Shown here: positions 30,176 through 36,566 of the stretch, piece after piece
Position numbering within the stretch: the first letter of the stretch is position 1
Layout: the number at the start of each line of letters is the position of its first letter
Source: Patellaria atrata CBS 101060
Lineage: Eukaryota > Ascomycota > Dothideomycetes > Patellariales > Patellariaceae
Direction: 5' to 3'
Assembly: GCA_010093705.1 (NCBI GenBank)
Contig: MU006108.1
Span: 148,098 to 184,663 of the forward strand
DNA: 36,566 bases
The notes under the pieces: generated by a model
Told to the model about the DNA's origin: nothing
Seen by the model: the letters and a program-made list of their open reading frames with translations, nothing else
Databases searched by the model: none
Program-made: the position numbers and the translations under genes

Positions 30176-33100
30176 GTACTCCTTTCGAAAGTTCAACGTT
30201 TCTCACAATCGGTGAGATGGACTGATGTGTACAAGAAAACGTGGGGTCAGACGATCAATCGCGGTCGACGTGCGGATCAGCGATATTTTAGAGTTGTGAG
30301 AGGTCTTCCGATCGAAGTTCCAGTGATAGGGAGAACTGATAAAGGGTCACGATGGCGGGTTGCTCAGCCTGCCGATCTTGAACGTTTGGAGATTATGCAA
30401 GCCTGCGAGACGGTAGGAACCTGAATCTAATTATTGTGCCCTGATCGTGTGACGGAGAAGGCGCTGGAGCTTGTGTTTCAGGAGGGCTGCAAATAATAGG
30501 AACAGCACTTGGAGAGGAAAGAAGAGACGGTGGCCAACGATAGCTGTATGGGTAGATGGCGAAGCGGACGATCCACGAGAGGATGGATGCGGAGTAGTCT
30601 TGAGGAAGTAGTGATATTCGGACGCTTTGATATATCTGTGGTTGATGTTCAGGTGACAAAGTTGCTAGCTTGAAAAGGCGGTCTAGGATTGGCTATTACA
30701 GTTGGGTAGATATGGGGTAGATTTGATGTTGATCACTGGAGAGAGGAGTGAAAGGATGAGAGTGGAGAGGGAGAGCGGACGATTATGTATCAATCAGTCG
30801 AAAACGAATCAAGCCTGAAGTCTAGGATGAATTGAGCGGAGAGGGGGGTAGAATGAACATGACAGAGGTGACAGAAATGGCGCTTTGGACATGATGACTT
30901 CCTAACAGACCCCATGCACCGGCACAGAAAGTAGAAAGTGAGGATGATGGAAGACGTTGTTGGCTTGAGCGCACCAGTTAGTGCTTGGGTGGATTAAGTT
31001 ACGTCGTTGCCATCATAGCGCTGCAATGGCTTGAAGCCACCATTTCTTGGGTGACAGGCCTATCCTTGAGTCCCCCGTGTTCTCTTTGCCTAAGCCGTAC
31101 TAGCTCATTTTAAGGGCTTTTTTGAGGGGGGGCAGGATTCTTAGCTGCATTTTACTGGGGAGAACTGAGCTAGGGGCATCTTTTGGGGGGACAATCCGCA
31201 CATATGCCGTGTATACTCTGTATACTTGTACAACTAGTAAATACAAGGCTAAGGGGGTTCAGGGCTTACCAGGATTTGTGATTGACGGAAGGCTTTTCGG
31301 TGCTTTGTTCACAACTTTACAGAGGCCTCTCATCCATGGGCCCTGGGTTGTTGCTTGGCTGTAAATTTGGATCAAGTATTGAAGCTTGACCTTAGCTGGA
31401 GGTTACTGTTTCTGACGGCCGCCCAACATGTCTCCATACTACTGGTTTAACAAAATACCGTACTGGGGGTCATTTCAGCTGCTAGCTTGACTCTTGGGGG
31501 ACCTGAAAAAAGTTGGAAAGTACTGAACAAAACCCGTCCAACCAGAAATACCACGCACCGGCCGACAAAGAAGGCAGGTCTAATGCCCATACGGTACGGT
31601 ACTCTTGTTCGAGCACTAGAGGTTCTCGAAAGATAGTCTGCAGGAATAAAGATGTGTTTTGCAGCAAAAGAGAGGGATGGATGGCCAAGATACCAACATC
31701 TAGCGGACAGGGTACGGTAAGCATCCGCATATTGACACAAGTTGACTGGTTGTCAACGGTCAAAGGGTGGGATAGCTGTTATTCGTACAAAAGTACCAGT
31801 CCTGTCGATGAGGTAAGATATCGACCTTCGAGAAACATCCCCGCCAACAGATAACCCGGTTTGCGAAGTTGCCGGCCTTTTGTTGCTAGGTAACTCTCTA
31901 GTTCTTTTTCCCGGTACTGTCTTATTCCACTTTATTTTATCAATTCTTGTGGCAAATATTCTTGTCTAGTTCTCTCTTGATATTTAAGAGTTGTCATCAT
32001 ATTCATCATCATTTCATCTATAATTCTACTTTATGGTATCGAGATTAGGCCAGGAATTACGGTAGGGAGAAATGCGTTCATCCCTCCCGCACGGTCGTCA
32101 CTGTTGGCGGCGTCGGCGGCAGAGCCAAGGGCACACGCTGACGAAATTTAGTCAATCAACTCTCATCAAATCAGCCTCCTCAAGCTTTGAGAGATCTCAC
32201 AAAGTATGTACACCGCTAGCCTCAGAACTTGAGCAAGTGCTCATCCATTTTCGGATTAGTTTTATGGCGGCATTCCTCTTTGAGATAGCCCTCTCAGTCC
32301 GGATTCTGCACGTTTCGCCGCCACGATATTCAGTACATCCACAGTCAAGAAGCCTAACTTTAGTCTTTTTCATCCTGTGAGCCATGACCGTATCTTCTTT
32401 TTAAATCTCCGCCACGATCATTCCTCTTTGACAGAGGTTGACATCTGGCTCCCGTTGAGTCCAAGGTCACACACGCCGTCACGCCGTCTCCATGTGCTAG
32501 GAGCTTCAGTGATTCCTATTTGCAGCCAAGCAACCTTTCTTATCTCCAAGTGAAGCTATTTCTTGACGTACTGTACAAGAGAACTTACGAAGCGGCTCTA
32601 ACAGAACAAGAAAATCTGGTAGATATACATTTACCGTATGCTAGCTCTTCTAGCGTCCTCTCTCCGCTTCATGAACATAAGTTTATTATTATTGGCCGTG
32701 ACGAGGAGATACATATTGACTTGCAGCAGTTCTGCACCTCTGCAATGTCCCTCTGCCGTGCGGTCGTCATTATTGGGCGCGTCAACCACAGCGGCAGCCC
32801 AATCCTCTAGCCTCTTCATTATTACAGTAGATGACCCCTGATGCACCCGCAAGTGCTGATTAGCGTACTGGAAAGCACACCAGTGTTTGATCACCATCAC
32901 CATTACCTGACTAGGCCTCTTACATTTCCCTTCCCCACGAGCAGGCTGGATGGATCTTCATCATCTTCCGAAATCTTTCTCAGACAGCGCAGACACAGGC
33001 TGTAGCCCTTCAAGGGTCTAACCGTTCAACGATATTCAAATCTCTTTCTTGCAGGGAACTTGAATATGTGACGAAACTAAAACTTTTCTGGAATGCTGCA

Positions 33101-34198
33101 ACGAATCAGGATAACGGTAGGGGAATTTTCTTGAGGAAATAAGTACACATGCGATTAAGATGTACAATTTCCGGTATCTTCTTTATTATTATTATTCGAT
33201 ATGCAGTGCGCGATTGATACCTCGCAGATGTTGCAGTCGCATTATCGGATCTGCTTCAAAAAACGTCCAGACAAGCTCCGTACGGTTATCAGTCTAGAGG
33301 ACGATAACAAACTTCAAATTTGGAAGAAGCGGCGGTGTGTTTACCATTAGGTCTTGCATCGTCACTAATGTACTATCATCGTGATATCTTGCAAGAGTTC
33401 CGTTTTAGTTATATCTCTACACCAGGAAAGCGCGCAAGACCAATCATTAATTTCATATTCAGGAACAAAAAAAAGGGTCGCAATACGCGGCCCATATATC
33501 TGCTGTATTGCATATAAGGATGCTCCGCAAGGGTCCAATAAGATATGATATGCCGCTATACTCTAAAGAGCCGCCACGAACCAGTGATGGGGAAAGCGGA
33601 TATACAGTAGATTTTGACCCACATTCTGTCCGAGTGACTGAATATCATTCGCGCGTTTTCTGACAGGGAGATAAAACATTTCCGTTACTGAGTGCACGGA
33701 AAAAAAAAATATATCATCATCAGCCGTAATAGCCAGCTTGGTGTTGTCCCAAGCTATCCGATTTGTGGTGTCGCGCGTCGGAACAAGTGCGGAGATCGAA
33801 GTTCCGCCCCGATGCCTTTTGACTTTCCGCCGAGCGAAATAAGTGGCTACGGCACGGAGTACTCTTTGAACAACAAAGGGAGTCACAGGAATTTGGCGTC
33901 ATCGTACATGTTTATGGTACCGAGACAACGGGCGCTTTTATCAACTAAAAACATTAATTTCTTTCAATTGTGCAGGTCCTAAGTCGGAGTTCGATGGACC
34001 AGGGAAACGAAGGCGGTTACTGAATCGCTGATAACTATTGCTTTGTGAGCTCTGTACGACACACAATAATTGCGGAAGTTGGGGACAGCCTACATAAGCT
34101 CCTATGTCGTCAGTCTGCACTTGTACAGCCTGTTCTCGAGAGATGATCGGACATCAGCACTCAAGAGCAATTCATCGTCAATTCATACCAGATACAGG

Positions 34199-34224
34199 GT
34201 ATTGTGAGAAGGTATTGTGAGAAG
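34199..34224. repeat. 13-bp direct doublet
   Basis: GTATTGTGAGAAG occurs twice without a gap. A simple slippage product. Confidence 0.8.
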
Positions 34225-34339
34225 ACATTCCTTATAATAGCTAACAGTGGCATGGATGACATCGATGTCCACGCCGTCTATCTTGCTAATGCTCTACGAC
34301 TGTGGCTATGAAGGTATATGACAGCTGAACTGAAAGTCA

Positions 34340-34500
34340 CCTTTTTGCAGCCTTCAACGAGTTCGATGTAACCCACAAATGTGTCTGCCGCGGATACGCT
34401 TGAAATGTCCGTTGCCGCCGAAACCTTGAATTTTCCTCCAGTCTCCAGTGCTTCTTCACGCCACGGCAGAAAGCAGTTGAGGTAAGTACTGGTCATGGTG
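34340..34500 (-). pseudogene. Possible ribokinase-like (PfkB) gene fragment
   Basis: On the minus strand one frame reads ...SAADTFVGYIELVEG, close to the PfkB C-terminal signature (D-T-x-x-A-G-D-T-F-x-G), but with Ala where the conserved Gly stands. About 25 residues upstream, TYLNCFLPWREEALETGG loosely recalls the N-E-x-E-A-x-x-L-x-G block that precedes it, with the normal spacing between the two blocks missing. If real, it is a decayed internal-deletion fragment. The evidence is short-motif similarity only. Confidence 0.25.
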
Positions 34501-34976
34501 TCCAGTAAGGTGAACGGGCGGATACTTTTCGAGAATTCAGGCAAAGAGCAACCCCGGACGGCTTGTCGGCTTGGTAGATTCACTCCATCGCGATGATGCA
34601 TTCGCCAAAAAAGCCACCATGCCAGTGTTCAGGCCCTCGTACCAAATCAAGCCGCACTTTTGTCCTTTCCTGAAGTCCCAACCAGTCAAATATGATCTTT
34701 GGGAACAAGCCTCACAGTTGTCCCTGCAGCCAATTGCTACAGAGCACATCCCAGATGTCAAACAATTACAAGTACAGCGTTTATCTATCTTTACAGACAA
34801 ATACGAAGAACCCCTTGGCTACACAACAAGGACGCTATTTTCGAAGAACAGAGTGAGTTACTGCAGCGAAAATGACTAGGAGTTTCATCAATGACTGAAT
34901 CTTGAAAAGAAAAGAAAAGGAAAGACCAAAAGATTATAGTTAAGTTTGGATTGTGTCAGTTGCGGTCAGAACAAAG

Positions 34977-35381
34977 ATGGAAATGATCACCGCTCACCCG
35001 CTGAGGTCCGGGTATACATTGAATTATCCGTCTGATTGGTCTATCGGGTCTATTTCTCCCACATTCAAAAGCACGAGCCCTATCAGCCTACCACATCTTA
35101 AAATCGTTCATCTCCAAATTCCCGAGTCAGTGTCACGCAGCAGCAAAGAATATTTTCGTGAGCCTGGTGAGCAATATCTGAAGAGATTCAAGGGAAACCG
35201 TGACCCCCTCGGTACCCAAGCCTCTGAAAAACCAATCACAAAGTTTGTTATGAAGAACCTTAATCCAGGTTCGCATCTAAAGTTCTCCACGGAATGCTCA
35301 AAGAGACACGAAAGGGTCCTGCAGACCTGCAACTCCCACAAAAGAGTCAAAGCACGTTCCGTTCAGATCTCCCAAGATTGA
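34977..35381 (+). CDS. Doubtful small ORF, 134 aa
   Basis: From the first ATG at 34977 an open frame of 134 codons runs to 35381. The composition is fairly balanced (SLPHLKIVHLQIPESV, KPITKFVMKNLNPG), without simple repeats, membrane segments or a signal peptide. I recognise no family and see no flanking exons. It may be a chance open frame in non-coding DNA; it is listed because it is the most protein-like frame in this gene-poor stretch. Confidence 0.15.
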   Translation: MEMITAHPLRSGYTLNYPSDWSIGSISPTFKSTSPISLPHLKIVHLQIPESVSRSSKEYFREPGEQYLKRFKGNRDPLGTQASEKPITKFVMKNLNPGSHLKFSTECSKRHERVLQTCNSHKRVKARSVQISQD

Positions 35382-36566
35382 CCAGCCACGCCAGCGCAAG
35401 CACGTCGATGAGAAAGGAAGGACGCTGTGTCCGAAACTCCAAATGCAATGTCAGCTTTACTTCCAACCAATCAGATGAGATGCCGTAGGTAATGATCGGA
35501 CACTGGGTTCCTGACACGGCAGACACGCAAAGCTGATGAACAGATGTGATGAACTTCCGCAGACCGTAACGGTCAGCTAGCCCAACAACGAAAGGAATCT
35601 CTCGACAGCATCATTTATCTGCAGAAAACACTAAACCCTTTTTGAACAGTAAACACTCAAGGTACTAACTTCCTAGGAACATTTAGCGCGGGTGTAATTG
35701 TAGGCAGAAACCTACTGTACATAGGGGTTTTTTTTTGGTCAAAGCTCCGGTTCAATACCTCATAACGCGGCATCTCATCTTTAATGTTTAATTCAACATC
35801 GACGATTCAGTTTAGGTGCGTTTCAGGTGTCCGCAAGCTATTTTGACCCTCTGCTTACGGTTGGGGATACTGTTGATTCGTTGAATCTCATCAAATCAAA
35901 CAATTTCTCCTTTTCTCTATCTGCAAATGCGAAAAACGGTCCTTTTACCGCCTTTCCAAAACCCCATGTAAATCACATCCCTAAGCTCTTACAGGCTTTA
36001 GGAAACAAGGAGAAATTAGCAGCATCGTTCGGACACCGAACTCACTCCGAAAAGAGTTTATCGGAACTCTATTATTGACAATATTATCTCTATCCTGTGG
36101 GATTGCTCTCAATTGCAGAGGGATAATGTACAGATAACGCGTCCCGACACGTTACCTTAACCTGTGACTTTTCACTATTCCACGTTTCGTCCGCAGGAAG
36201 CAATTGCTTATCACAACCTTCACAGCAACGGAAAATCCAGAACCTTATAGTAGAATTATAACAGGAATTTTAATATCACGCAGTGTGAACATGTAGAAAC
36301 AGCTGCATAGATACCACACCCCAACCTCCTCCACCCGCAACCATCGTTGACAAATCTTAGCTTTGCCGATCGCTATCCCCTTTTTCCTCAACGATCCTCG
36401 TAAAGGGTCCAAAGCTTCCAACGACCGACAAGTGACACAAGCTGTCAAGCACAGGTACCCGCCCATCTTTTCTCAAGAGAGGAATGATTTCTGCTCAGAC
36501 CGAGATTTCCTATCTGGATCTCCCTCGCGGTCCGTCTGCTGATCTGATCGGCAGGAAATGAGCCGG

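Larger units (their letters stand above)
30176..36566. other. 6.4-kb gene-poor region upstream of the FlbC-like gene
   Basis: Probably 5' leader and promoter of the FlbC-like gene for the first 1-2 kb, then DNA without a recognised gene to the window end. Open frames are short, and the larger ones (for example 34977-35381 and 32072-32380) match no family I know. Visible elements are repeated TACGGTA/CGGTAC motifs (about 31450-31720), a weak sugar-kinase-like fragment (34340-34500), a 13-bp doublet (34199-34224) and a pair of diverged 48-bp segments (about 32084 and 32752). Confidence 0.45.

Noticed and set aside
35735-35775. CGGTTCAATACC resembling a tRNA T-arm
   Set aside because: No matching A-box, anticodon stem or acceptor stem could be folded around it.
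25449-36566. Possible transposon or virus-derived element in the gene-poor arm
   Set aside because: No terminal repeats, target-site duplications, or reverse transcriptase, integrase or transposase motifs could be seen by eye in any frame.

Overview
The window is nuclear DNA of a filamentous ascomycete (Pezizomycotina; class not settled). The evidence is short introns (47-165 bp) with GTAAGT-like donors and CTAAC/CTGAC branch sites, compact head-to-head genes, and orthologues of fungal or fungal-form proteins: LCL3, SCM3, EAF6, arginine-specific mitochondrial CPA2 and a FlbC-like C2H2 regulator. Exon joins were worked out by hand from splice signals, phase and protein-family continuity; no alignment or database search was run.

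Layout. 0-5 kb: a membrane-anchored RING-H2 protein (-) and a cyclophilin H orthologue (+), separated by 2.1 kb of microsatellites and short tandem repeats. 5-7.4 kb: a poorly recognised membrane-protein gene (-) with a tandemly duplicated intron+exon unit, and an unrecognised single-exon 238-aa gene (-). 7.4-12.4 kb: NOP14 (-) and the CENP-A chaperone SCM3 (+), diverging from a 361-bp spacer. 13-18.4 kb: CPA2 (-) and the LCL3 nuclease (-). 18.7-25.4 kb: ARPC2 of the Arp2/3 complex (-, seven exons) diverging from UTP12/DIP2 (+), then TFIIS (-) diverging from EAF6 (+). 25.4-36.6 kb: gene-poor, with one recognised gene, a FlbC-like zinc-finger regulator (-), flanked by about 3.5 kb downstream and 6.4 kb upstream without a convincing gene.

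How the genes relate. NOP14 and UTP12 both belong to the small-subunit processome that builds 18S rRNA. TFIIS and EAF6 both act in transcription through chromatin and share one short intergenic region. The rest are housekeeping genes for splicing-linked protein folding, arginine synthesis, actin nucleation and centromere identity. The only likely developmental gene is the FlbC-like one, and it sits alone in a large non-coding neighbourhood, as is common for conidiation regulators.

I saw no tRNA, rRNA, CRISPR array, intact transposon or virus-derived element, and no secondary-metabolite cluster. The least explained parts are the exon duplication near 5.6-5.9 kb, the unknown 238-aa gene, and the long gene-poor flanks of the FlbC-like gene.
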